Positions 26,843 to 40,600 of a stretch of DNA of 64,000 bases are shown piece after piece. Both the position numbers and the translations under genes were made by a program. Location of the stretch: the NCBI RefSeq assembly GCF_002086155.1, contig NZ_MVHE01000001.1, positions 186,001 to 250,000 on the forward strand. The letters are read 5' to 3'. Under the pieces are notes generated by a model. The model was not told the DNA's origin, did not search any database, and worked only from the letters and a program-made list of their open reading frames with translations. The DNA comes from Mycobacterium angelicum (GTDB taxonomy: Bacteria; Actinomycetota; Actinomycetes; Mycobacteriales; Mycobacteriaceae). Every line of letters starts with the position of its first letter. Positions within the stretch are counted from its first letter, which is position 1.

Positions 26843-26895
26843 GAGCGTGAAGCCAGCCTCACGCTCGACGCTCAACGTGAAGCTGGCTTCACGTT
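26843..26895. terminator. Tandem hairpins downstream of secA1
   Basis: Two stem-loops in a row: GAGCGTGA (26843-26850) with TCACGCTC (26859-26866), then AACGTGAAGC (26874-26883) with GCTTCACGTT (26886-26895), the latter perfect over 10 bp with a 2-base loop. They lie 18 nt past the secA1 stop. There is no U-tract, as is usual for mycobacterial intrinsic terminators. Both hairpins carry a variant of the GTGAAGC motif, suggesting duplication. Confidence 0.65.
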
Positions 26896-26912
26896 CGGCG
26901 CTGAAAAGCTAC

Positions 26913-29726
<2,814 letters not shown>

Positions 29727-29767
29727 AGTGTTGTCCCCTTTTGGGATGTTCCCTTGTGGGTAGGAGT

Positions 29768-29783
29768 CTTCTTCTTCTTCTTT
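29768..29783. repeat. (CTT)5 microsatellite in the secA1 leader
   Basis: CTT repeated five times, reading (AAG)n on the secA1 sense strand, 42-57 nt before its GTG start. Such a polypurine run upstream of a start could vary in length by slippage and affect ribosome loading. Confidence 0.6.
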
Positions 29784-29800
29784 AGTAAGCGCCCCCCATC

Positions 29801-29935
29801 CTAGGAGCGATCGCTAGCCCGGCGTAGCCGGGCGCGGCGGGTCGCGACCAAATGGGCTAGGAGCGATCGCTAGCCCGGCGTAGCCGGGCGCTGGGGGCAC
29901 CTCCCGCTTGCGGGGGACGGGTCGCGACCAAATGG
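29801..29935. repeat. Duplicated palindromic block upstream of secA1
   Basis: A 34-bp sequence beginning CTAGGAGCGATCGCTAG occurs identically at 29801-29834 and 29857-29890. Each copy contains the palindrome AGCGATCGCT and a perfect hairpin GCCCGGC-GTA-GCCGGGC. Each is followed by GGGTCGCGACCAAATGG, containing the palindrome GGTCGCGACC (29840-29849 and 29920-29929). Copy 2 has an extra hairpin-forming segment (CACCTCCCGCTTGCGGGGGA) in between. The block fills the hpf-secA1 gap and may act as terminator/attenuator for hpf. Confidence 0.7.
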
Positions 29936-29949
29936 TAGGTGACGGCCCG

Positions 29950-30627
29950 CTAAGCCAAGCGAATCAAGCCGTAGTCGTAGGCGTGCCTGCGGTAGACCAC
30001 CGACGGCCGGTCGCTGTCCTTGTCGTGGAACAGGAAGAAGTCGTGCCCGACCAGCTCCATTTCGTAGAGCGCGTCGTCGACGGTCATCGGCTTGGCCGGG
30101 TGTTCCTTGGTTCGCACGATGCGCCCCGGCTCGTGGTCCACATCGGCACCGTCGTGTTCGCCGGGCTCGGCACTGTTGGTGTCGAACGCCTTTTCCAGGG
30201 GCGGCACCACCGCGGTGGCGGCGGCCAGGGATACCGGAGTCTTGTCGCCGTAGTGCACTTTGCGCCGATCCTTGACGCGGCGCAGCCGTCTTTCCAGTTT
30301 GGCGACCGCCGACTCGAATGCGGCGTAGAAGCTGTTGGCGCAGCCTTCGCCGCGGACCACCGGCCCGCGGCCGCGAGCGGTGATCTCCACGTGCTGACAG
30401 GACTTGCGCTGACGTCGGTTGCGTTCGTGATCGAGTTCGACGTCGAACAGGTAAATAGTTCGGTCGAACCGCTCCAGCCGGGCGAGTTTTTGGGAGACGT
30501 AAACGCGGTAGTGGTCGGGGATCTCGACGTTGCGGCCTTTGACGACGACCTCGGCATTGGGCGTCGCTTCAGAATCGGCCGGTTCTTGGTCCAGAGCCTG
30601 CCCGGAGCCCACGGAAAGTCTTGACAT
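29950..30627 (-). CDS. hpf: Long-type ribosome hibernation promoting factor (Rv3241c, RafS-like)
   Basis: A 225-residue long HPF that inactivates ribosomes in stationary phase or hypoxia. The N-terminal S30AE/YfiA domain covers about residues 25-125 (VVVKGRNVEIPDHYRVYVSQ, then VELDHERNRRQRKSCQHVEI), a variable linker follows, and the C-terminal dimerisation domain contains KPMTVDDALYEMELVGHDFF and YRRHAYDYGLIRL. M. tuberculosis Rv3241c is 213 residues. ATG 30627 is used, with a weak ribosome binding site. The 325-bp region upstream contains a strong Shine-Dalgarno about 130 nt before this start, described separately. Downstream is secA1. Confidence 0.93.
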   Translation of the reverse strand: MSRLSVGSGQALDQEPADSEATPNAEVVVKGRNVEIPDHYRVYVSQKLARLERFDRTIYLFDVELDHERNRRQRKSCQHVEITARGRGPVVRGEGCANSFYAAFESAVAKLERRLRRVKDRRKVHYGDKTPVSLAAATAVVPPLEKAFDTNSAEPGEHDGADVDHEPGRIVRTKEHPAKPMTVDDALYEMELVGHDFFLFHDKDSDRPSVVYRRHAYDYGLIRLA

Positions 30628-30952
30628 ACGTGACTACTCGTTTCTCTTCTCACGTCACACGCGCCCTGCGTGCACGGCGTTGAACTACGCGCCGACGGGG
30701 TTGGAGCGGTGCTGCGATGCCACCGCCGAGGCTGCCCGCCGGAGCAAGATTTCGAATACTCACCTCCTTGCGCGGGTGTACGTCAACTTGTACTGCAACC
30801 TGCGAAATCGCGACCGTGAGTCAGTAAATGTTGTTTCCGACGTTAGCTCGTGTTCGCCTCACCGTGCCACCAATTTGGCACACCTGTTTGCAGTTCTTGG
30901 CGTTCTCTTGGCAACTTCTTTGGTTCTCGTTTTTTGGTTCATGCTGCTCCGT
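30628..30952 (-). promoter_or_regulatory. Long hpf leader with perfect anti-SD complement and possible leader ORF
   Basis: The 325 bp between comF and hpf hold no normal gene. On the hpf sense strand AAGGAGGTGA (30769-30760) is a ten-base perfect complement of the 16S rRNA 3' end, yet the hpf start is 133 nt further on. A frame from GTG 30763 (or ATT 30757, at better spacing) reads 37 or 35 Arg-rich codons and stops at 30650, 22 nt before hpf. Further upstream, GTGCCA-CCAATT-TGGCAC (30864-30881) is a perfect dyad in relatively AT-rich sequence, likely near the promoter. Confidence 0.45.
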
Positions 30953-31585
30953 TCATGCCGCCGCGATCGCCAGCACCGCGGCGACCCGAATACCGGCGGC
31001 GCCCAGCACCCGCACCGACTCGCGCGCCGTCGCCCCGGTGGTCACGATGTCGTCGATGAGCATCACTTCGTGGCGCGGTCGCCGGCCGCGCAGCAGCACC
31101 CGCCCGGCGATGTTGCGCTCCCGGTCCGAGGTGTCCAGGCCCACCGAATCGCGAGCCTGCGCCCGCATGCGCAGCGCCCGGACGACCGCGATCTCCGGGT
31201 GGTCTGCGACCGCCGTCGCCGCGATGCGGGCGACGGGATCGCCACCGCGCCGCCGCGCCGCCGATCGCCGCGTCGGTGCCGGCACGATCGTCAGCGGGGC
31301 GTCGAGCATGCCCCAGCACAGCAACCGGTGGAGACCGAGGGCCAGGGCGTGGGCCAGCGGTACGACGAGGTCGGCGCGGCCATGTTCCTTCAACGCCAGG
31401 ATCGCCTGGCGCCGCGCGCCGACGTAGCGGCCCAGCGCGAATACCGGCACCTGCGGGTCGATGCGGGGAGTCACCACGCGCGGTTCGGCGGCTGCCGCCG
31501 ACAGCTCCGCGGCGCACACCGCGCACCAGCGGGTCGACGGCGCTCCGCAGCCGCCGCATGCCAATGGAAGAACGAGGTCCAGCAC
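30953..31585 (-). CDS. ComF-family phosphoribosyltransferase (Rv3242c)
   Basis: A 210-residue ComF/GntX-type protein. An N-terminal zinc ribbon has CGGC (residues 10-13) and CAVC, and the C-terminal type I PRTase fold carries the PRPP loop VMLIDDIVTTGAT. ComF in other bacteria aids DNA uptake; its mycobacterial role is unknown. The stop is followed by the hpf leader. The NRPS gene ends 36 nt upstream on the same strand, whereas in M. tuberculosis the next upstream gene is Rv3243c. Confidence 0.9.
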   Translation of the reverse strand: MLDLVLPLACGGCGAPSTRWCAVCAAELSAAAAEPRVVTPRIDPQVPVFALGRYVGARRQAILALKEHGRADLVVPLAHALALGLHRLLCWGMLDAPLTIVPAPTRRSAARRRGGDPVARIAATAVADHPEIAVVRALRMRAQARDSVGLDTSDRERNIAGRVLLRGRRPRHEVMLIDDIVTTGATARESVRVLGAAGIRVAAVLAIAAA

Positions 31586-31621
31586 ATGTGCAGTGTGGCG
31601 GGCACCCCTGACAAATTGTGG

Positions 31622-34600
31622 TCAGCCGGGTGTGTGCACGAGCGAATCCAGATCTCGTACCGAGGGGGCCTCGAACAATTCGCGCACAGTCAGCCGGGCG
31701 TCGAGGGACGCATTGATCGCAGCGACTACCCGCAGCGCCGAAATGGAATCACCACCCAGGTCGAAGAAGGAGTCATCGACGCCGACCGGGCCCGCGGCCA
31801 GCACCTCGGCGTAGATGCCGGCCAGAATCTCCTGGGTGCGGCTCGCCGGCGCCCGGTAGCGCGGGATCGGTGCCGCTCGACCATCGACCGGGGTGCGCTC
31901 GCCGTCGGCGCGCGCAGTCGACGACAACGGCCGGTCCGGGTCGGCAACCATTGCGTCCAGCACCCGCGTCAACTGATCGATCAGCGTTCGAATGTCCTCC
32001 ACCCCGAAAATGTCGGTGGCGAATTCGACCCGCAGCACGAGTTCGGGGCCTGGAAGGGCGATCAGGTTCAGTGGGTAGTGGGTGAACTCGTAGCCGGTGC
32101 TGCCGGTGACAGTCAGCTCCCGGCCGTCGGGCTGGGTACCGGTGTCGTAGGGATAGTTCTGGTAGCGAAACAGCGTGTCGAACAGCCTGGCATGACCGGT
32201 GACGCGGTGTATGTCCACCAGTGGCAGGTGTTGGTGTTCGTGGATGGCGCTATGGGCGATTTGCAGTTGGTCAAGTAGCTGTGCAGGGGTGGTTTGCGCG
32301 GTGAAGGTGGCGCGCACCGGAACGGTGTTGATGAACAGGCCCACCATCGACTGCATTTCGGCCAGATCGGCCGGCCTCCCCGAGACGGTCATGCCGAACA
32401 CCACGTCTTGCTGCCCGGTCAGCCAGCTCAGCAGGCACGCCCAGGCGGCCTGCAACACGGTGCTGACCGTGGTGTGGTGTGCGCGCGCCAGGCTCGTGAG
32501 CGCAGCGGTGGTGGTCTTGGACAGGGAAAAGGTCTTCGCGTCTTTGTCGGTCAACCCGAACACATCGGCCTTGCCAACCAGTGTGGGGGTTGTCAGCCCG
32601 GTCAGCAGCCGGCCCCACGCCGCTTGAGCGGCGTCGCGATCTTGGGCGGCCAACCAGGACAGAAAGCCCCGATAGGGCGCGGGCGTGGGCAACGGCAGCG
32701 AGTCGTAACCGGCGAATATCTCCCGCAACATGATCGGCAGCGACCAGCCGTCGAACACGATGTGGTGGTTGGTCAGCACGAGCCGATATTGCTCTGCACC
32801 CGTGCGGATCAGGGTCGCCCGCACCGGGCAGCAGCGGGCGAGGTCCACGACCTCGCGACGTTCGCCGGCACAGATCTGCTCGATCCTGCTGTCCTGTCCG
32901 GGTTCGCCGGCCAGATCGATGCAGTGCCACGGCAGTCCGGCGTCAGCCAGGATGACTTGCACCGGCGGGTGGGACCGGTCGACAACGAACCTGGCCGCCA
33001 GGTTGGGGTGGCGATCAAGGAGCGCTTGCACGGCGGCATGCAACCGCCGGGGGTCCAGCCGACCGGATAGGCCGATGTTGATCTGTACCACGTACGGATC
33101 GGCCTGGCCCAGTCCGTATTGGTGCCCGGCGCTGGTGTGGAACAAGAAACCCTGCTGCAGCGCGGTCAGCGGCAGAATATCGGCCAGCTCATACCGCATC
33201 TCGAGACGGTCGATCTGCTGCTGGTTGAGGCCGGTCAGGGGCACGTCAGTGGGAGTCAGCCCGCCCCCGCCGCGTCGTACGACGGCGCAGATGCCAGCCA
33301 GCGCGTCGAACCAGAGTTGGTTGACCGCAGCGATCTGGGCGCCGTCAAGGCCCGACGACGGCGCCCACGTCCAGTTGGCGTGCAGCACGGGGCCGGCGGG
33401 GCTGTCGATGGTCGCCGCGTTGAGGCCGACGCTGTGCATGAGTTGCATGGGCAGCGCCGCGCGAGCGGAATCGCTGAAAAGCGTTTCACCACTTGTCATT
33501 TGCCATGCTTGCGCGGGTGCGGCCGGGTCCGCAGTGCCCAGCCGGCCCAGGTAGTTGAAGCCGATCGACGGGTCACAGCCGGCGAGCTCGACATCGGTGT
33601 TCAGGTAGCGCAGCAAACCGTAGCTGAGCCCGTCCGGGACCGCGCGCAGTTGCTCTTTGAGGTCCTTGGTCACCGCGGCCAACGCCGCTGCGCCGTCTCG
33701 AACCTGTTGCCATTCCAGGTTTTCCACGAGCAGAGCAACCGGGTATTTGGCGGTGAACCACCCGACCGTCTGGGACAGATCGACCTCGTCCGCCAACCCT
33801 TCGTCGCGGCCGTGACTCTCGACGTCGATGCACACCGGCGTACCCGCACAATTCAGGAACTGCGTCCACGCCATCGCGAATGCGATGAGCAGAATATCTT
33901 GGACCCTGGCGTGAAATGCCGCGGGGACTTCGCCGATGAGCGAGCGGGTGGTGGCGGCATCCAGGGTCAGCGAAAGGTGTTGTGCGCTGGCAAATGTGTC
34001 CGCCGTTGGGTCGAGCGGCGGCAGCACCGGCCGGACCGCTGCAATGCGCCGCCACGTCGCGGCCTGATCGACGACGCCGGCGCTGTGGGCGTGCGCGCAC
34101 AGCAGCGAAGCCCACCGACGAAACGACGTGCCCTGCGGCGCCAGCACGGGGCGGTGGCCGGCGCGGCGCTGATTCCACGCGGCGTTGAGGTCGTCCAACA
34201 GGATCCGCCACGACACCCCGTCTACGGCCAGATGATGGACCACCAAAACCAGTTCCGCCGTCGCCGACGCCCACACCGCACTCACCATCACGCCGGCGCC
34301 CGGATCCAGCCGGCGCCGGGCCGCTAGCAGCGCATTGTCGGAAATCATCGCGACCTGCTGCACACAAGCTTGTGCATGCACCGAACCCGGTTCGGGCACC
34401 GACAGCGACCATCCGCTGCCGCCGGGCTGATTGGTCACCCGCGCCCGCAACATGGCATGGCGATCCAGCAATGCCCGCACCAACTCGACCACGTCGGCGT
34501 CACACACCCCGGCCGGAGCGCGGATCAGGACCGTTTGACTGAACTGTTCAAGCGAGCCTTGCAGCCCGTGCAGCCAGTGCATGATTGGTGTCGCGGTCAC

Positions 34601-37600
34601 CTCCCCGGCGGCGTCGTCGGTCGGGTCCTGCTCGGCACCCACGACGCCGGCGCCTCGAGCAAGCGCGGCCACCGTCCGCGCCGCGAAGACGTCGTGCGGT
34701 CTGCACACCACACCGGCGGCACGCGCCCGCGCGGCAACCTGGATAGCCGAAATGCTGTCCCCGCCAAGCTCGAAGAACGAGTCGTCGACCGACACCCGTT
34801 CGACGCCAAGCACTTCGGTGTATATAGCGGCCAGGATGGTTTCGGCTGCGCTGCCGGGCGCACGGTAATCGGTGCGGCCGTAGCTGGGTGCCTGCAGGGC
34901 GCGGGTGTCGAGTTTGCCGTTGGCGGTCAACGGCAGTTCGGGAACCATCACCACCGCGGCGGGCATCATGTAGTCCGGCAGCCGGGCGGACAGGGCGTGG
35001 CGCGCCGCCGCCGGATCGATTGTGCCCGTGGCATACCCGACCAACCTTTTGTCGCCCGGGCGATCTTCGCGGACGATCACGGCGGCCTGGTCCACGCCGG
35101 CAAGGCCGGCCAGTGCCGACCTGATTTCGCCCAACTCGATGCGATACCCGCGGATCTTGACCTGTTCGTCGGCGCGCCCGAGGAATTCCAGTTGCCCGTC
35201 GGCTCGCCAGCGCACCAGATCGCCGGTGCGATACATTCGGCTGCCCGCTGCGCCGAACGGGCAGGCCACAAACCGTGCCGCAGTCAATCCCAATCGCTGC
35301 CAGTAGCCATAGCCCACCCCCGCGCCGGCGACGTACAGTTCGGCGGCGACGCCGACGGGGACCGGCCGCAACCAGCCGTCCAGCGCGAACAGCGCCGTCC
35401 CCGACAGCGGTGACCCGATCGCCGGCGCACCGGATCCGGGTCGGAGCGGGGCGCTCATCGAGGCATAAATGGTGGTCTCGGTTGGGCCGTACGCATTGAC
35501 CATCGATCGCGCGCCGGCCCACCGGTCCACCACTTCGGCAGGACACGTCTCCCCGGCCACCACCAGCGTGGCCGACTCCAGGCCGTGCGCGGGCAATGCC
35601 GCTGCGGCCGAAGGGGTTTGGCTCAGCACGCTGACGCGCTCGGAGATCAGCAGTGCGTGGAGGTCGGCCGGGGAGCGAGTGACTGTTGCGGGTACCACCA
35701 CGAGCTGTCCGCCGTGCAGCAGCGCACCCCAGATCTCCCAGGACGAGAAATCGAAGGCATACGAATGACATTGGCTCCATACCTGTCGGGCCGCGGGGGT
35801 GAGGCCGGCGGGCAGCGCGCCGAACAATTGAATGATGTTGCGATGGTTGACCGCTACGCCCTTCGGGATACCGGTCGTGCCTGAGGTGTAGATGACGTGG
35901 GCGACGTTGTCGGGGTGCGGCGCCGGCGGTGCGTGGGTGGGCTGGGCGGCCAGTTGCGGGTCGTCGATATCGATCACCGCCATGTCGTGTCCGGTCAGCC
36001 GGGAGCGTAGGTCGGCGGTGGTGAGCGCGGCTACCGGGGCGGCGTCTTCGAGCATGAACGCCATCCGAGCCTCCGGCTGCGCGGGGTCGATGGGTAGATA
36101 TCCGGCGCCGGTCTTGAGCACCGCCAAGATCGCGGCGACGGCCCGAGCCGAACGTGGGGCGAGCAGCGCAACCATCGCACCTGGGCCGACGCCGTGCCCA
36201 ATCAGTCTGTGCGCCAACCGGTTTGCCGCGCAGTCAAGGTCGCGATAGCTAATCCGGTTCCGCTCGAACACCACGGCGATCGCGTCGGGAGTGCGTGCCA
36301 CTTGCGCGGCGAACAGCTCCGGAATCGATACCGGCGCGGCGGGGACGGCCGCCAGCGCGGCCCGGTTGCTGATCTGATCGAGGTGCGCCTGGGCTTGCTC
36401 GTCGAGCAGCTCGATCGACGACAACCGCCCGGCGGGATCGGCGGTCATGGCGGCCAGGACGCGGTTCAGGCCATCGATGAGGGTGTCGACGCCGGCCGCG
36501 TCAAACACGTCGGTGGCGTATTCGAGCCGCAGCCGCAGCCGCGGTCCGGGCGCGACGACGAGCACCAGCGGATAGTGGGTGAATTCGTATCCGTCGATGT
36601 CGGTGATGGCGACCGATGGGACGCCCGATGAGGTGTCAATCGGATAGTTCTCGTAGACCAGCAATGTGTCGAATAGCTTGGCATGTCCGCTGATTCGGTG
36701 AACCTCACTCAGCGCCAGGTGTTGATGGTCCACGGTTGCGGTGTATGCCGATTGCAGTTGGTCAAGCAGTCCGGCGGTGGTGCTGGCCGCGGTCAGCCGA
36801 GCGCGTACCGCGACGGTATTGACCAACAAGCCCACCATCGACTCGACCCCGGCCAGCTCGGCCGGGCGCAGCGCGACCACACTGCCGAACACCACATCGT
36901 GCCGGCCGGTCCACCAGGCCAGCAGCTGCGCCCACGCCGCCTGCAGCACGGTGCTGACCGTGGTCTGCTGCGCCCGCGCCAACCGGGTCAAGGCCTCGGT
37001 GGTGGCCACCGGCAGCGTGAACGTCCGCACCCGCTTGTCGCCCACTCCAACCGTGTCAGGCGGGCCGACCAGCGTCGGCGCGGTCAGGCCCTCCAGCACG
37101 GCCCGCCAGGCGGTGTGGGCGCTGTGGCGATCCTGGGCGTTCAGCCACGACACAAACCGGCGGTAGGGCACCGGAACGGGCAGCGGCTGCCCGTCGTAGC
37201 CGGCCAGGATCTCGCGCAACACCACCGCCAGCGACCAGCCGCCCAGCACGATGTGGTGGTTGGTCAGGACGAACCGGTGCCGGCCGTCGGCGATGCGAAT
37301 CAGCGCGGCCCTGAACGGAGTTCCGACAGCCAGATCCAGCACCGCGGCCCGTTCTTCGGCGGCCAGCTGCTGTAGCTGCTCGTCATGGCTGAGCCGCAGA
37401 TAGCGCCATGGCAGTTGCGGGTCCGCCGGGATGATCTGCACCGGCTCGCCAAGCCCGTCGGTGACGAACCCGGCCGCCAGGTTCGGATGGCGGCGCAGCA
37501 CCGCCTGGACCGCGTCGCGTAACCGCTTCGGTTCGATCTCCCCGGCGAGGCCGACGTCGACCTGCACCGCATAGGCATCGTCGGGCCCGGCTGCGCTGCC

Positions 37601-40600
37601 GGCGTGGAACAACAATCCGTGCTGCAGGGCGGACAGCGGCAGGATGTCGGCGATCGCGTACCGGCGGTCGAAGTCGTCGATTTGCTGTTGCGTCAAGCGC
37701 AGGGGGGTCAGGTCGGACGGGGTGAAGCCGCCGCCGCCCCGGCGAACCTGCGCGCAGATCCCGCCCAGGGCCTGAAACCACAGCGTGCTGACCCGCCGGA
37801 TGGCCGCTTCGTCAAGCACCGAGGCCGCCCAGGTCCAGTTGGCGACCAGCTCCGGGCCGGCGTCGGTGTCGAGGGTCAGCGCATTGACTTCTACGGTGTG
37901 CGGCAACACGATTGGCGCCGCCGCACCCGGCACCGGGCTCGCGATCTGCCAGCTGTCACCGTTGCCCGGAGCCCCGAGCCGGCCCAGATAGTTGAATCCG
38001 ATCGACGGGTCCGGTCCACCCAGCTCCGCCTCGGGGTTGAGGTAGCGCAGCAAACCGTAACTCAGTCCGTCCGGAAGGGCTCGAAGCTGCTCCTTGAGCT
38101 CTTTGACCACCGTCTCCAGCCGTGACCCGCCGTCGCGCACGGCGGGCCACTGCGGCGGATCGATCACCAGCGCGACGGGATATTTGGCGGTGAACCAGCC
38201 GACCGTCGATGCCAGATCGACGTCGGGTGCCAGGTCTTCGTGGCGGCCGTGAGCCTCGACATCGATAGCGAAAGGCTCAGTGCTGCCGAGGAATTCGCGC
38301 CACGCCAACGCGAACGCGATCAACAGAATGTCGTGCACCCCGCTGTGGAACGCCTCGGGCACCGCGCCCAGCAACATGCGCGTCGTCTCGGCATCCAGCG
38401 ACACCGACAGCTGGCCGGCGGTGACAAACGTGTCCGTTTCCGGCTGCGGGGCCGGTAGAGCCGGCTGCACCTGCTGAATGCGCCGCCAGGCGTCCAGCTG
38501 CTTGGCCACGTCCGTGCTGCGTGCGTGCTCGGCCAGCACCGCGGCCCAGCGCTGAAAAGAGGTGCCCTGCAATGGCAATCGCACCGGCTGCCCGGCCCGC
38601 TGCTGCGCCCACGCGGTGTTGAGATCATCCAGCAGAATCCGCCAGGACACCCCGTCGACGGCCAGATGGTGAATCACCAAGACCAGCTGAGCCGTCGAGC
38701 ACACCCACAACCCGCTGACCATCACCCCGGCAGCCGGATTCAGCCGACGACGTGCAGCCACCAACGCCGCATCGCACCACGTCGGCACCGACTGCACACA
38801 CGCACCGGCATGCACCGAGCCCGCCTCAGCCACCCACAGCGAACCATCTGAAACCAGCCGCGCCCGCAACATGGCGTGGCGATCGAGCAACGCCTGCACC
38901 GACGCCAGCACCTCGGGCCATCCCACTCGCGCCGGGGCCTGCAACACCATCGCCTGGTTGAACTGCTCCACCAAACCCGTCAAGCCCAGCCACCACCCGA
39001 TGATCGGTGTCCTGGCCACCGCCCCGGTGCCGGCGTCGGCCACCGCGGCCACCCCGATCCGCGCCACCCGCGCCAGCCCGGCCACCGTGCGTTCGGTGAA
39101 CACATCGCGCGGCCGGCACACCACCCCGGCCTCGCGCGCCCGCGCCACCACCTGCATCGAGGAAATGCTGTCGCCGCCCAGATCGAAGAACGACTCCTCC
39201 ACCCCCACCCGCGCCAGGCCCAAAACCTGGGCGAAAATCCCGGCCAGCACCTCCTCCACGGCATTGGCCGGTCCGCGATACCGCCCCACCTCGCCATACT
39301 CGGGAGCCGGCAACGCGCGCGCGTCCAACTTCCCGTTGACCGTCAACGGCAATTCACCCACCACCACGACCGCCGCGGGAACCATGAAGTGCGGCAACCG
39401 CTGCGCCAACTGCGCACGCACCGCCGCGGTATCCACCACCCCGGTGACATAACCCACCAACCGCTTGTCCCCCGCGCGGTCCTCGCGGGCGACCACCACC
39501 GCCTGCCCCACCCCGTCGAGTTCGGCCAATGCCGCGGTGACCTCGCCGGGCTCGATGCGATATCCGCGGATCTTGACCTGCTCGTCGGCCCGGCCCAGGA
39601 AATCCAGCTGGCCGTCGGCATCACGCCGCACCACGTCGCCGGTGCGGTACATACGCATCCCGGGCGCCCCGTCCGGGCATGCCACGAACCGAGACGCCGT
39701 CAAACCCGGCCGCCGCCAATACCCACATCCCACCCCCGCGCCGGCCACATACAACTCGCCCACCACCCCGGCGGGTACCGGCCGCAGCCAGTCATCGAGT
39801 ACGAAGAAACCCAGAGTCGCCAACGGCAGGCCGAGCGGACTGACGCCGCTGCGCACGTCGCCGGCGACGATCTCCCGCATGGATGCGTGCACCGTGGTCT
39901 CGGTGGTGCCGTACATGTTGATCAGCCGCGGCCGGCCCGGCCGCTCGTCCAGCCACGCCGCGATCCGTTGCGGCTGCAGCGCCTCGCCCCCGAATACGAC
40001 GGTGTCCAGCGCCAGTTGACCTCGCAGCTCTGGCTGTCCCGCATCCGCAGCCAGCAGGGCATAAAACGCCGACGGCGTCTGGCTCAGCACGTTGACCCGT
40101 TCGGCCGCCAATAGACCAAGCAGGTCCGAGGGGGATCGGGTGATGGCTTCGGGGACCACCACCAGCCGGCCGCCGTGCAGCAGCGCCCCCCAGATCTCCC
40201 AGACCGATACGTCGAAGGCGTAGGAATGCCAGTGGCTCCAGACCTGCCCCGGCGCCGGCGCCAGCTGGCCGCGCACAGCGGTGAATAGCTGGGTGACGTT
40301 GCGGTGGGTGATCGCCACGCCTTTGGGGGTTCCGGTGGTGCCCGAGGTGTAGATCAGGTAGGCGACGTCGTCCGGGTCCGGATAAGACGGGCCCGTGCAG
40401 GGCTGGCTGCCGACGGCATTGACGTCGAGCACCGCAAGGCCTGGTGCCTGTAGTCGCGCGGCGAGGGTAGCGGTGCTCAGCCCGATTTTCGGTTGCGCAT
40501 CGTCGAGCAGCAACGAGATGCGGGCAGCCGGGTAGGCGGGATCCACCGGCAGATACGCCGCTCCGGTCTTGAGCACCGCCAGGATCGCGAAGACCGTTTG

